A stretch of DNA of 64,000 bases, taken from contig JAEOTR010000017.1 of NCBI GenBank assembly GCA_016839705.1, forward strand, positions 55,396-119,395, read 5' to 3'. The DNA comes from Promethearchaeota archaeon. Lineage in GTDB: Archaea > Asgardarchaeota > Lokiarchaeia > Sigyniarchaeales > SOKP01. Position numbers and translations under genes: made by a program. Below, one piece after another: positions 53,908-63,673 of this stretch (within the stretch, counting starts at the first letter, position 1; the number at the start of each line of letters is the position of its first letter). Under the pieces are notes generated by a model that worked only from the letters and a program-made list of their open reading frames with translations, was not told the DNA's origin and did no database searches.

Positions 53908-55881
53908 ATGGGTAAAAAAGAAAGGATTTTAGAATTGATTAAAGAATTCGATGGATTAACTTATAATAAAATAATAGATTTGTATAATGAGAGATTTAAG
54001 TCAAGCTCTATTACTAAAGAAACGGGTTATGTTTTCTTATCAAGATTAATAGAAAGCGATTTAGTTACTTCTGAGCCTAAAGATGATGTAAAAGGAAAAT
54101 GCTATTTCTATAAACCTACTCCAAAAGCATTAAATCAAGATGAGATAGTTTCTAATTTAGCAGAATACGTAAATTCTGAAGAGAAGAACAGATTTCTTAG
54201 CAATCGTAAAAATATCTATGTTGTACCTACTAAATGGGTTAAAGTTAAAACTTCAGTACTAAATCAGATTAGAGAAATCTTGAGAGATCGAAATATTAGA
54301 GTCAAGGAAATTAATAAAATTATTGGTCAAGATTTTTCCAAAATATCTAAAGGTCGTCGCATGAAAGAACAGATTTTTTTTAAATTGAATAATTTAGTTG
54401 GAGACAATACATTAAAAAAAATATTTAACCAAGACTTTATACCTCATGATGTTTATATTGGACAAGACAAATATATACCAATAGAAAGAACCGAAATATC
54501 AGCAGAATTTATATCAATAATGCTCGGAGATGGACATCTCGATAAAGACGGAAGTAGTACATCTATTGCACTCAATATTATTGATGACCCTGATTATGTT
54601 AAATATGTTAAAAACGAGATTATTGATAAATTATTCAAAAAAAATTCTATTTTTGTTGAATATTTCGATTACAAGGCTTCTCCAAAATCTGTTGTACTTA
54701 TTTCAAAAAGAAAGTCGGTACATTATGCAATTTATGAATTAGGAAAATCAGTTCAAAAGAAAGGACTTATTCCAGGAAATAAAGTTAAAAATGAAGTAGA
54801 CGTTCCTGATTGGGTTTATTTTGATAAAGCTGAAAACAAGAATTTTTTAATTTCTTCTTTGAGAGGTTTGTTTGATACTGATGGAAGTATTTCTGTTACT
54901 AAGAAGAGAAATACTCTAAACTTAGCATTTTCGAATAGTTCTTTACCTCTTTGTAAAGATTTCATTCATATGTGTTCAATTTTAGGTATAAAGACTGGAA
55001 ATATCATTAAATCGATTAAAGAAAATGGAAATACGGAATATAAAGTTCATATTTCAAGTAAGTCTCAAATTCAGAAATTTTTTAATAAGATAAAGCCTCA
55101 AAAAATAACTGAAGGAAAAAGACGAATTTTTTTAGGATGCCAATTGATCTATCTAAGTTTAGGTAAAGATATAGTAGAATTAATGAAACAAAAAATTAGT
55201 AGATGGAAGAGGAAAAATAATGAAATGATGTTTAAGTATACCAAAAAAAATGCAGATCTACTAAAAGTTTGGTGTGAAACTGAATTTTTAAGAAATAATA
55301 TTAAAAACATATTTGGATATCCTTTCCTAGAAAAGATCACAGATAAAATGATTGATAAAGCAATTTCAGAAGCTTTAGTATATCGATACACTACCTATGA
55401 AAGTGAGAAAGCAAAATTTTATGTTTATTTATATAAAAAGTTAGGAAATCTTTCTAGGATAAGAGAATATTTAAGGGATATTGGTAATAATGTTATTCCA
55501 GATAAGGCGACAATAAAGAAGTATATAATACAATATTTGGGAGAACAAAAAGTGATTGGTTCTAATAATTTTTTTGAGAGAAATAAAATCACAAGTATTA
55601 CTCTTTACGAGGGTACTAATCAAATTAATTCTTTTCCAAGAAAACTGAGAAATATTATATGTGGTGTCTTGTATGATAAACTTCTTAATTTTTCTGTTAA
55701 CGTTAAGAACTCTTTAATAATTGAACAGTTAAAGGCATATTTCATAAATAATGAAATTCTTCTAATGAATTGGCTTTTAGATCAGAAAAAAAATCCTAAC
55801 TTCTCTCAAGCTTTAACGTCTTATTTTAATGATCTTCTTTTTTTAATTAAAGAGATTTTAAACCAGCTTAGTATTAATTAA
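53908..55881 (+). CDS. LAGLIDADG homing endonuclease with winged-helix N-terminus
   Basis: 657 residues. Residues ~1-70 look like a winged helix (KKERILELIKEFDGLTYNKI, VFLSRLIESDLV). Two LAGLIDADG helices are visible: ISIMLGDGHLDKDG (~202-215) and SSLRGLFDTDGSIS (~315-328), each with the catalytic acidic residue, so it should act as a monomer on an asymmetric site. The C-terminal ~230 residues are helical and unrecognised. No intein splicing motifs or host gene surround it; it is free-standing. Its neighbours are a glpD remnant and the intact glpD, suggesting it moved into or near glpD. It cuts DNA at a long recognition site by family. Confidence 0.82.
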   Translation: MGKKERILELIKEFDGLTYNKIIDLYNERFKSSSITKETGYVFLSRLIESDLVTSEPKDDVKGKCYFYKPTPKALNQDEIVSNLAEYVNSEEKNRFLSNRKNIYVVPTKWVKVKTSVLNQIREILRDRNIRVKEINKIIGQDFSKISKGRRMKEQIFFKLNNLVGDNTLKKIFNQDFIPHDVYIGQDKYIPIERTEISAEFISIMLGDGHLDKDGSSTSIALNIIDDPDYVKYVKNEIIDKLFKKNSIFVEYFDYKASPKSVVLISKRKSVHYAIYELGKSVQKKGLIPGNKVKNEVDVPDWVYFDKAENKNFLISSLRGLFDTDGSISVTKKRNTLNLAFSNSSLPLCKDFIHMCSILGIKTGNIIKSIKENGNTEYKVHISSKSQIQKFFNKIKPQKITEGKRRIFLGCQLIYLSLGKDIVELMKQKISRWKRKNNEMMFKYTKKNADLLKVWCETEFLRNNIKNIFGYPFLEKITDKMIDKAISEALVYRYTTYESEKAKFYVYLYKKLGNLSRIREYLRDIGNNVIPDKATIKKYIIQYLGEQKVIGSNNFFERNKITSITLYEGTNQINSFPRKLRNIICGVLYDKLLNFSVNVKNSLIIEQLKAYFINNEILLMNWLLDQKKNPNFSQALTSYFNDLLFLIKEILNQLSIN

Positions 55882-55976
55882 CATGTTAGTATTCAATCGT
55901 TATCAAAAATAAAAGAAATTCCTTTTAAGTATAGTGTAATTCGAGAAATTTTGAATTATTTAATTTCAGTTATTAT

Positions 55977-57662
55977 TTAAAGTAGAAATTCAAATGTTTT
56001 CTTATTATAATCAAGGTAAGTTTCGATTTCCTGATTCTTTTTATCCTCAGTCCAAGAGTATTCCTTTGTCATAAGTTCTGCTACTTTTTTTGCAGATTCA
56101 AGCACGAAACTCGGAGCTATCCAAAGAGACATCTCAGTTCGACGGCAAAAAACATCAATCAGATGTGGTGTTAATTCGTTTCTTAGACAATAAATTACCT
56201 CAGCTTTAATGAAATTATTTTCAGCAAGAATTTTTTCCTTTAGAGTTTCATCTTCTTTTATAATTTCTAGAATTTTCAATGCACCCTTACCATATTGTTG
56301 ATATAAATGGTCAGCAACATCACTTTCTAGTTTTATCAGTGAATTTTCTAATGATTGTAGCCAATCTTGTTTATCCAAGCTGATTACATAACGTTGTTTA
56401 GAAAAATTCTCATCTCTTTTGATATTCAGATATAAACCTTTTCCAGCTATTTCTTTAAATAAATCTTCCGCCATACTTCGAAATGCTGTTAATTTCCCCC
56501 CTGTTATTGTTACCAATCCATCTTTTGAGAAAAAAATAATATGTTTTCGGGAGATTTCACTTTCAGTTTTACCTTTCTGCATAACTAACGGTCTAATACC
56601 TGCATAAGTTGAGAGAATATTATCATAACCTAGTTCAGCGTTAGGAAAATAATGTTTTACAGATTCTATTAAATAATCAGCATCTTCTTTTTTGCAAAAA
56701 GGAGTTGCTAAATCACCTTGATAATCTGTATCTGTAGTACCGATTATAGTGAAATCTTTATCTCGTGGTAATACAAAAAAAGCTCTTTCATCAGAAATGG
56801 AACGAATTATAGTGGCCATATTGTTTTTAATGTGTTCCCTTCTATATTGTAAATGAACTCCTTTTGTAGGGCGTATAAGTGGCTTAGGAATATCTTCAGG
56901 ATAATTTTCGATTAGTGAGTCGGTCCAAATCCCGGTAGCATTTATTACCAGAACTCCTTGTACTTCAAAACTGTTACCATTTTCTAAATCCTTACATTTT
57001 ACTCCTATTATCTTATCATCATCTTTAATGTATCCGGAGATTTTACAGTAGCTAATAATATCAGCACCTCTGATTACCGCCTCCTTAAGCGTTTCAATAG
57101 TTAATCTAGCATCATCAACATTATTATCGTAATATACCGCGCCACCTTTATTTCCCTCCTTAATAAATTCTGGTTCAAGTTTGACAACTTCCTCCGGGGA
57201 ATACCATTGATGGTTTTTGTAATTTTTAAACTCAGATTTATCTTCACCTAAAAAATCGTATATTTTACAAGCTCCAATTATATCTCGCTTTTTATATTTC
57301 CCTTCCTCTAGTGCAACGAATAAAAATGGGATGGGTCTTACTAAATGGGGGATATGCATCCTCATCCAATTTCTCTCTGTTGTAGATTCTCGTACTAAAT
57401 CCATATCACCATGGCTTAAATATCGTATACCCCCATGTGCGAGCTTTGAACTCCGTGATGATGTCCCTGCAGCAAAGTCTTGCATTTCGATACAAGCAAC
57501 TTTTAATCCTCTTAACGTTGCCTCCCTTGCAATTCCTGCCCCAGTAATTCCTGCACCTATTATTATAATATCGTATTGATTGTTTTGTAACCTTTTAATA
57601 ATAATATCGCGATGTTTATAATTCCATTTTTGATCAAATAACTTCTCAACTAATTCTGTCAT
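55977..57662 (-). CDS. glpD: FAD-dependent glycerol-3-phosphate dehydrogenase
   Basis: Oxidises sn-glycerol-3-phosphate to dihydroxyacetone phosphate and passes electrons to the quinone pool or another acceptor. The N-terminal FAD motif is DIIIIGAGITGAGIAREATLRG, then SSRSSKLAHGGIRYLSHGD (substrate region), RPTKGVHLQYRREH and the C-terminal TITGGKLTAFRSMAEDL. A GlpD C-terminal helical domain follows. 561 residues from the ATG at 57662 (a TTG three codons upstream is an alternative). GlpD-type enzymes are bacterial in flavour; archaeal lipids use glycerol-1-phosphate, so this serves glycerol or phospholipid catabolism. Its 3' tail is the sequence duplicated as a remnant at 53.2 kb. Confidence 0.93.
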   Translation of the reverse strand: MTELVEKLFDQKWNYKHRDIIIKRLQNNQYDIIIIGAGITGAGIAREATLRGLKVACIEMQDFAAGTSSRSSKLAHGGIRYLSHGDMDLVRESTTERNWMRMHIPHLVRPIPFLFVALEEGKYKKRDIIGACKIYDFLGEDKSEFKNYKNHQWYSPEEVVKLEPEFIKEGNKGGAVYYDNNVDDARLTIETLKEAVIRGADIISYCKISGYIKDDDKIIGVKCKDLENGNSFEVQGVLVINATGIWTDSLIENYPEDIPKPLIRPTKGVHLQYRREHIKNNMATIIRSISDERAFFVLPRDKDFTIIGTTDTDYQGDLATPFCKKEDADYLIESVKHYFPNAELGYDNILSTYAGIRPLVMQKGKTESEISRKHIIFFSKDGLVTITGGKLTAFRSMAEDLFKEIAGKGLYLNIKRDENFSKQRYVISLDKQDWLQSLENSLIKLESDVADHLYQQYGKGALKILEIIKEDETLKEKILAENNFIKAEVIYCLRNELTPHLIDVFCRRTEMSLWIAPSFVLESAKKVAELMTKEYSWTEDKKNQEIETYLDYNKKTFEFLL

Positions 57663-57839
57663 TTCTATCAAATTTTTAAAGTGATTGTTTTTTAATTAAA
57701 GTTATTTTGATTTTAATTTTCTCAAATGTGAATAATCAATTTTTTAAATCCTATTAAGTCGTTATCATCACTGGTGTATTATCTAAGTTTCGAATGGATG
57801 TACTAATTAATATAACGAAATTATGAACCTTCTTATTTC

Positions 57840-58814
57840 TTAGGCTTCTAATAATTTATGTAGGATAAGAGGCATCGAATAGATATCGTAATAATTATGT
57901 TCAATACATTCTTTTATTAATCCAACATATCTGTTTGGATTCTTTTGATATTTTTTGTAGCATGTGGGAACCATAGTACTTGGAAGTTCATTTTCTCTTC
58001 TCATGTTTAATAATTGTTCTTCAATATTTGTGAGAGTATATCTCTCAAACAATCCCCTAAATCTTCGTCGGCAAATCTGATAAAGATCTATATGATGATA
58101 TTTTGTATTACTTATTTCATAGGGAGTCTCTCCTTCAGATATCATGGGATTTTTATCAAAAAAGTAAAGTAATCGATTAGCAATAAAGGGAATATCAAAA
58201 TGTTTTCCGTTATAAGTTATAAAGCATTTAAATTTAGGGAGAATAATATTTTTTAAATGCTCACAAATAGCAATTTCCTCTTCTAAACCTCGAGCAAATA
58301 GAAGATGGATCTCATACTTCTTATCAATAAAATACCCCACACCTACAATAATAATGGCATTATCATATAAACCAAGTGTTTCGATATCAAGAAATAGTAA
58401 ATCCTCAAGGTTGAAACAAAAGCTTACATCTAAATCATCAACATATTTATTCTTTTTAAGATTTTCATAGTCTTTTTCTTTAATTGATTTCAAAATATTA
58501 TTTGCAGAGTCTCTATATCTTAAGTTTAGAAATCTTAAGTCTTTTAACGTTCTTATTCCTCTACCTTTTAATCTATTTTCTATAAAATCACCTATATAGT
58601 GAACTGTTTTTAGGTTATTCAATAGTTTTCTTCTGGTATGATTAAGTTTTAAATCACTCGGTATATTATCTTCTTGCCAAACGAATTCTATGAATTCACC
58701 CATCCTATTTCTAACAACTCTATGGTTTTCTTTGTACAGTTCTTCTAATTTTTTACCCCTATATTGCTGTACTAGCTGGGTGATATCAAAGCCTTGAGAG
58801 TTGTAAGAAGCCAT
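57840..58814 (-). CDS. RNase H-fold DEDD exonuclease-like protein
   Basis: Ribonuclease-H-like (YprB-type) 3'-5' exonuclease fold. Exo I LLFLDIETLGLYDNAI (~140; the DIE pair), Exo II ITYNGKHFDIPFIANRL (~200), and a C-terminal HNYYDIYSMPLIL (Exo III, late Asp). About 125 N-terminal residues precede it, with a helical YRGKKLEELYKENHRVVRNRM and a NTL-type linker. 324 residues, normal for the YprB-like group. ATG at 58814. Likely DNA or RNA processing, substrate unknown. Confidence 0.85.
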   Translation of the reverse strand: MASYNSQGFDITQLVQQYRGKKLEELYKENHRVVRNRMGEFIEFVWQEDNIPSDLKLNHTRRKLLNNLKTVHYIGDFIENRLKGRGIRTLKDLRFLNLRYRDSANNILKSIKEKDYENLKKNKYVDDLDVSFCFNLEDLLFLDIETLGLYDNAIIIVGVGYFIDKKYEIHLLFARGLEEEIAICEHLKNIILPKFKCFITYNGKHFDIPFIANRLLYFFDKNPMISEGETPYEISNTKYHHIDLYQICRRRFRGLFERYTLTNIEEQLLNMRRENELPSTMVPTCYKKYQKNPNRYVGLIKECIEHNYYDIYSMPLILHKLLEA

Positions 58815-58941
58815 TATCTATAATTAAAAGCTCAAAATATTTAATAACTTATTCTCTTAAGATTTATAATAATACTAAAACAGAATAAGAAAAAAAGAGT
58901 ATCAAACAATTGAAAAAGGTAGTAATAATACACATTATTTT

Positions 58942-60276
58942 TTAATAATCGATCTTTGGGATAATATCCTCTACTTCCCCGCGTGTAGGTTTATATTTAA
59001 AGAATCTTCTTGACTCGCTATCCTCTAAAACATAGTTAGAACCTCCTCCGTGAAGCATGCAATAAGGATCTAACAACCCAATTTCATTCGCATATTGACG
59101 AGTAAACCCGCGTCCCCCTAGAGTTCTAAAACAATGAATCGCGCTCTCAAAACCTAGTTCTGTTGAGCTAATTTTCAATCCCATTGCATTAGCTGCCATT
59201 AATTTAGAATCAGCTAATTCTGGATGTTCATCCATTTGTCGAGAATATTGAATTAATGCTGATAACATTAAATTCAATTCTCTAATTTTTTGAGAAATTG
59301 GAAAGCGAATAACTTGGTATTGATGGAGCCTTTTTTCAAATTGCATACGTTGAAGAGCGTAAGCATGAGAATAGAGTAATTTTTTCATCGCATCCCCAAG
59401 TGCTTCCGCACTAATAACTAGTCTTTCTTCAGTTAATTGGTGAAAAGCGATATCAAGACCATGACCGTGAAGTAAATTTTCCTTTGGAAGTTCTACTCTG
59501 TCAAAAATTAGTCGGCTTACAAATGCATCAGTCATCCCATAGGTACTTATCCGTGTACTTCTAAAGTCTTTTAACTGTTGGTGTTCGGTATCAACCACTA
59601 CAGCTGCTAACTGTCCATTATCCAATCGTCCATATAAAATTATATAGTCGGCAATCATTCCATTAGTAATAAACAATTTCTTACCTTTTGCAATTAATTT
59701 GTTGTCTTTTTCATGTAATCTGAGTTCCATACTAAATATGTCCGAACCCGCATTAAATTCTGTCATCGCAGAAGCACCAATTTCACCATTTTGAGCAACG
59801 GGGACTAAAAATTTGTCTTTTTGAACACTATCAGAAGCATAATTTACGGGATTACAATATAACGTACCGCCTGCTAAACGCCCCATATCAATGCTATAAT
59901 TCCCCGCAATATATCTCTCACTGTAATCGCTCCATCTACCACCACAAATAGCAAATGCTATAAGAGCATTACGAGTGATCCTTCCAACTTCGAAATCTTC
60001 AGTATTAAGAATTGTAGAGTAATATCCTTTATCCGATAGTTTCTTCATGATCCCTATAACAATTTCTTTCTTTCTATCCTGAGTTGGTTCTTCAACAAAG
60101 TAATTCAAATCCTCTAATTTTCTTAATTCAGGATCGAGTTCTTTTTCCATAAAATCATAAAGATCAGCTAAAAATTCCTTTTCCTTGGCGTTTAAAATTG
60201 GATTGCTTAATAAGTCTAGCTCAGGAACATATCTTATAATTTCAATTGGTTTAAATTCTGTAATTCTTGTATCCAT
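58942..60276 (-). CDS. Acyl-CoA dehydrogenase family protein
   Basis: FAD-dependent alpha,beta-desaturation of an acyl-CoA. Family signatures: MTEFNAGSDIFSMELRL (the TExxAGSD loop), FITNGMIADYIILYGR, and a C-terminal AIHCFRTLGGRGFTRQYANE (GGxGY-like). 444 residues, somewhat longer than classic ACADs (~380) at the N-terminus. The usual IYEGT end motif is not seen; the equivalent region reads LHGGGSNYVLEDSESRRF. The catalytic Glu could not be assigned with certainty. Divergent from the thiolase-like gene, so it may be co-regulated with it in acyl-CoA degradation. Confidence 0.87.
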   Translation of the reverse strand: MDTRITEFKPIEIIRYVPELDLLSNPILNAKEKEFLADLYDFMEKELDPELRKLEDLNYFVEEPTQDRKKEIVIGIMKKLSDKGYYSTILNTEDFEVGRITRNALIAFAICGGRWSDYSERYIAGNYSIDMGRLAGGTLYCNPVNYASDSVQKDKFLVPVAQNGEIGASAMTEFNAGSDIFSMELRLHEKDNKLIAKGKKLFITNGMIADYIILYGRLDNGQLAAVVVDTEHQQLKDFRSTRISTYGMTDAFVSRLIFDRVELPKENLLHGHGLDIAFHQLTEERLVISAEALGDAMKKLLYSHAYALQRMQFEKRLHQYQVIRFPISQKIRELNLMLSALIQYSRQMDEHPELADSKLMAANAMGLKISSTELGFESAIHCFRTLGGRGFTRQYANEIGLLDPYCMLHGGGSNYVLEDSESRRFFKYKPTRGEVEDIIPKIDY

Positions 60277-60567
60277 AATTTATCATCAATAGTATGTAAA
60301 ATTATAAAATTTTTACAATATTATTTAAAAATGAATTTTAAATAAAGATTTACCTTGATGAGTAGTCCTTTTTATTCATCAACTTAATTTATGTTAAGGA
60401 AGTTTATTCTGGTATGCCCATGATATGTGAAATAGGATTTTTTTCCCACTTCTCATTTAATTAGTAATATTTTAATCGAAATAAAACATAACAATAAAAT
60501 ATTAAATTTAATAGAAAACTAAATTCTAAATAAAAATAGACGTGAAATTCTAAAAAGTGATTTTTAT
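60277..60567. promoter_or_regulatory. Divergent promoter region
   Basis: 291 AT-rich bases between the acyl-CoA dehydrogenase (minus) and thiolase-like (plus) genes. TATA-like A/T runs lie on both sides (for example TATTTAAAAATG around 60320 and AAATTTAATAG around 60503). No operator palindrome was recognised. Confidence 0.4.
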
Positions 60568-61989
60568 ATGATTAAATTTAGCGATAAACAATTAAAAATC
60601 CCTAAATTAATGCGACCAGTTTATTTAGTTACAGTTGGAATGTCAAAATTTGACAGAGCATTCCCAGAAACTCGAACTGAAGAATTATGCGTGCAAGCAT
60701 TAACAGCAGCAGCAGATTTTGTTAATATGACCCCCTCTGAATTAAAACAATACATTCATACCTGCTATTATGGTCATTTTGCTGATCATTTTGGAGATCA
60801 ATTGCTAGGTGAATCTGTAATACATGATAGGCTTGGTTTAGATCCTTTGGGAAATATTGGAGTAAAAACAGGAGGAGCTACGGGAGGTTCTACTATGTGG
60901 GAAGCTGTTAAAGCAGTTGCTTCTGGATATAGTGATTGTGCTCTTGCTTTAGGATGGGAGAGAATGGACGAAGTACCAACTGATGAAGGAAACCACCTTA
61001 TTTCTTGTGCAGCGGATAAAGATTGGGAAACACCTCTGGGGCATATTTACACGGGATATTATGCTGTGATGGCTCAAAGATATTGGAAAGTTTTTGGAAA
61101 AGAAGAAGAGTCATTTCGGAGAACTATGGCAGAAATAGCTGTTAAAAATCGGGGATATGCAAGGATGAATCCTCATGCGCAGGGACCAATGAAGATAACA
61201 GTAGATGATGTCATCAATTCTCCTATTGTTGCATATCCACTTAGGGTTTTAGATTGTTGTTTGATGAGTGTTGGTTCTGCTTGTGGAATAGTCTGCGATG
61301 AAAAAACAGCATACCAAATAACTGATAAGCCTTTAAGGATTTATATTGCTGCGGGAAGTCATACCCTAAGAGTTGCAGATCGTCGTAACATGAAAATACC
61401 TCTTTTACCTAATGAAACATTGAGTCAGTATGATGATTTAGGAAAAAGATTTCCCGGTGGTGACCGTTATCCTGGATTTTCAAGCTTCTTGGCAGCACGG
61501 ATGTCAGCTTATTATGCCTATAATATGTCTGGAGTCGTTGATCCAAGTGAAGATCTTGATGTAGTTGAGCTTCATGATGCTTTTACTATAAGTGATATTC
61601 AAACTTATGAAGATATAGGGATTAGACCTTATGGAGAAGGAAGAGATTACATTGAGACCGGAGATGCATATGTAATTAATCCGAATACTAAAAAGCCAGG
61701 GAAATTACCCAGCAACCCATGTGGTGGTTTAATTGGATGTATGCATGCCGTAGGAGCAACTGGTCTTATGCAAATAGCGGAGATTGGGTACCACATTTGG
61801 AATCGATGGGATGAAATTCATGAACCTAAAGAAAAATGGGAAGCTTTTAAGCGAGAAAAACCTAAGGATTGGACAAGTTTGCAAGTAAAAGGAGCTAAAC
61901 GTGGTTTAGCAATTAGTCATGCCGGTGTTGGTTCTCACGTTACTTGTACGATTCTAATGGATCCAAATAATTTAATAAAGGAGGATTAG
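60568..61989 (+). CDS. Thiolase-fold acyl-CoA protein lacking the nucleophilic Cys
   Basis: SCP2/Ltp-type thiolase superfamily member. The N-terminal half aligns with the thiolase active-site segment, but the Cys of NxCA(S/T)G is Gly103 in VKTGGATGGSTMW. The C-terminal motifs are kept in part: ELHDAFTISDIQTYE and NPCGGLIGCMHAVGATG, where GHP is MHA. 473 residues, longer than AcAT-type enzymes (~390). It is followed 4 bases later by a DUF35 zinc-ribbon/OB-fold gene, the usual partner of Ltp2-type aldolases and archaeal thiolases. Loss of Cys argues against thiolysis and for a retro-aldolase-like or regulatory role. ATG at 60568. Confidence 0.85.
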   Translation: MIKFSDKQLKIPKLMRPVYLVTVGMSKFDRAFPETRTEELCVQALTAAADFVNMTPSELKQYIHTCYYGHFADHFGDQLLGESVIHDRLGLDPLGNIGVKTGGATGGSTMWEAVKAVASGYSDCALALGWERMDEVPTDEGNHLISCAADKDWETPLGHIYTGYYAVMAQRYWKVFGKEEESFRRTMAEIAVKNRGYARMNPHAQGPMKITVDDVINSPIVAYPLRVLDCCLMSVGSACGIVCDEKTAYQITDKPLRIYIAAGSHTLRVADRRNMKIPLLPNETLSQYDDLGKRFPGGDRYPGFSSFLAARMSAYYAYNMSGVVDPSEDLDVVELHDAFTISDIQTYEDIGIRPYGEGRDYIETGDAYVINPNTKKPGKLPSNPCGGLIGCMHAVGATGLMQIAEIGYHIWNRWDEIHEPKEKWEAFKREKPKDWTSLQVKGAKRGLAISHAGVGSHVTCTILMDPNNLIKED

Positions 61990-61993
61990 AAAA

Positions 61994-62593
61994 ATGCCAA
62001 AAAAAGAAGAAGAAAAAGGATTTGTTGATGTTGTTAATGGTAGATACAAACCAAGAGGAGTATTTCACATCCCAGAAGCGAACCAGCCAATATTTAATAA
62101 GGATACAGGAAAATTAGCGGGTATTATTAATCCAAGAGATATGACTTATATGCACTCCTATGGGGGAGAAGCACCGTTTTTCGAGAATCTAAGTAAAGGT
62201 AAACTTATGGCCACCAGATGTGACAATGATAAATGTGAAGCGGAAGGTTCGGTTTTTATACCCTTTCGAATATATTGTCCAGATTGCCTAAGAAAAGCTA
62301 CAATAATAGATATGACAAAAACTGCCAAAGATACAGCAATTATTCATTCTTTTATAATAACTCATCGATCTGGAGCTTTTAACTCACTAAAAATTCCTAT
62401 AAAGTTTATTAATATCGAATTCGATACCGTAGTTACAATTTTAATGAGTTATCTTTCAGTTGGTGAACCTGAAATTGGAAAGCGTGTAATTCCCATTTTT
62501 AGAACAAAAAATCCTACTTATACTATTACAGATTTATCTTTTGTAATTGAAGGTACTATGGAATCTGAGCTTCCAGAAGGCTTTACATTTTAA
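61994..62593 (+). CDS. DUF35 zinc-ribbon/OB-fold partner protein
   Basis: A rubredoxin-like zinc ribbon (ATRCDNDKCEAEGSVFIPFRIYCPDCLRK, ~72-100) is followed by an OB-fold (IIHSFIITHRSGAFNSLKIP, IEFDTVVTILMSYL). DUF35/ChsH2 proteins bind thiolase-fold enzymes and channel acyl-CoA. 199 residues includes a ~60-residue N-terminal extension. GGAGG at the end of the thiolase-like gene is its Shine-Dalgarno, so translation is coupled. It almost surely forms a complex with the upstream gene product. Confidence 0.9.
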   Translation: MPKKEEEKGFVDVVNGRYKPRGVFHIPEANQPIFNKDTGKLAGIINPRDMTYMHSYGGEAPFFENLSKGKLMATRCDNDKCEAEGSVFIPFRIYCPDCLRKATIIDMTKTAKDTAIIHSFIITHRSGAFNSLKIPIKFINIEFDTVVTILMSYLSVGEPEIGKRVIPIFRTKNPTYTITDLSFVIEGTMESELPEGFTF

Positions 62594-62701
62594 TTATGTA
62601 AATCTTTTTTTTTATTTTTATTTTATATCAGCACAATTTCTATTATTTATATCAAAAAATGAAAAAGTAAAATAAAAAAGGAAAGAAATTGGTTTCAAAT
62701 G

Positions 62702-63577
62702 TTATTGAAGCAAATTAAAAATTTTACGAGTTTCGTCTGGAGTTGCTACTTCTCTTCCCGCAAGTTTTGCTACTTTTGCGGCCCACTCTACTTGCTCCCA
62801 TGATCCTTTTGCTAGTCGTCCACTAGGAACGCGAATATTGTCTTCTAATCCTACACGAATATGTCCTCCCATAGCTGCTGCACATAAACCAGCTCTAAAT
62901 TGATCCTTTGCTACTCCACATACACTCCATGAAGAACCAGAAGGTATCAAATTAAGAAATCCTGCTAAACTCTGATAAGAAAAAGGGACACCACCTAAAG
63001 TTCCAAATACGAATTGGAAATGGAGGGGCTTCTCAAACAAATCTTCTTGTTTATTGAGAAATAGAATGTTATATAATCCTCCAAAATCATATACTTCTAA
63101 TTCTGGTTTTGTTTTAGCTTTTTTCATTGCTTCAGCAAGAGTCTGGATGGTAAGGAAAGTGTTTCTGAATACTCCATCTGCATTTGCTACAACTTTTCCC
63201 GTTTTAAAATCACCAATGCTGAAATTCATCGAATTTGTGTTCAATGAAGCAATTAGAGGTTTAAAAGTTTGAGTTGGAGCAACTCTTTGCTCAAGTGTAA
63301 TTCCTACTGAGCTTGTTATATTTATTATAATCTCTGGAGCTTTCTCATTAATATTATCTATTACTGCTTTTATTTGATCTAAATCAGGAGTAGGCCATCC
63401 TGTTTTTTTATCTCTTGCGTGGATATGAACTGTTGATGCCCCAGCATCAAAACACTTTTTTGCTTCAACTCCAAACTCTTCTGGAGTGTAAGGAACTGCC
63501 GGATTTTGTTCTTTTGTCGTCGCGGATCCAACTAGAGCAACACTTATTACTAACTTATTTGATAAATCTTCTGTCAT
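62702..63577 (-). CDS. BKACE-family beta-keto acid cleavage enzyme (DUF849)
   Basis: Zinc-dependent Claisen-type cleavage of a beta-keto acid with acetyl-CoA, as in 3-keto-5-aminohexanoate cleavage in lysine fermentation. Motifs: ISVALVGSATTKEQNPAVPYTPEEF, GASTVHIHARD (His-x-His metal site), LNTNSMNFS, FGTLGGVPFS and GGHIRVGLEDN (Glu at the active site). 291 residues from the ATG at 63577; a TTG two codons upstream is an alternative. The substrate is not readable. It is not linked to lysine-fermentation genes, and is convergent with the DUF35 gene. Confidence 0.9.
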   Translation of the reverse strand: MTEDLSNKLVISVALVGSATTKEQNPAVPYTPEEFGVEAKKCFDAGASTVHIHARDKKTGWPTPDLDQIKAVIDNINEKAPEIIINITSSVGITLEQRVAPTQTFKPLIASLNTNSMNFSIGDFKTGKVVANADGVFRNTFLTIQTLAEAMKKAKTKPELEVYDFGGLYNILFLNKQEDLFEKPLHFQFVFGTLGGVPFSYQSLAGFLNLIPSGSSWSVCGVAKDQFRAGLCAAAMGGHIRVGLEDNIRVPSGRLAKGSWEQVEWAAKVAKLAGREVATPDETRKIFNLLQ

Positions 63578-63673
63578 AATCAAATCACATAAACAACTAA
63601 TGTAATAATATTACTACAAATAATATTTCTTACTAATATTTTACTTAATGAAGATAAAAATATTTCTCTTATT

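Noticed and set aside
53908..55881. An intein inside a host protein
   Set aside because: The LAGLIDADG protein begins with its own ATG and winged helix, and shows no splicing blocks (N-terminal Cys, C-terminal HN) or flanking exteins.
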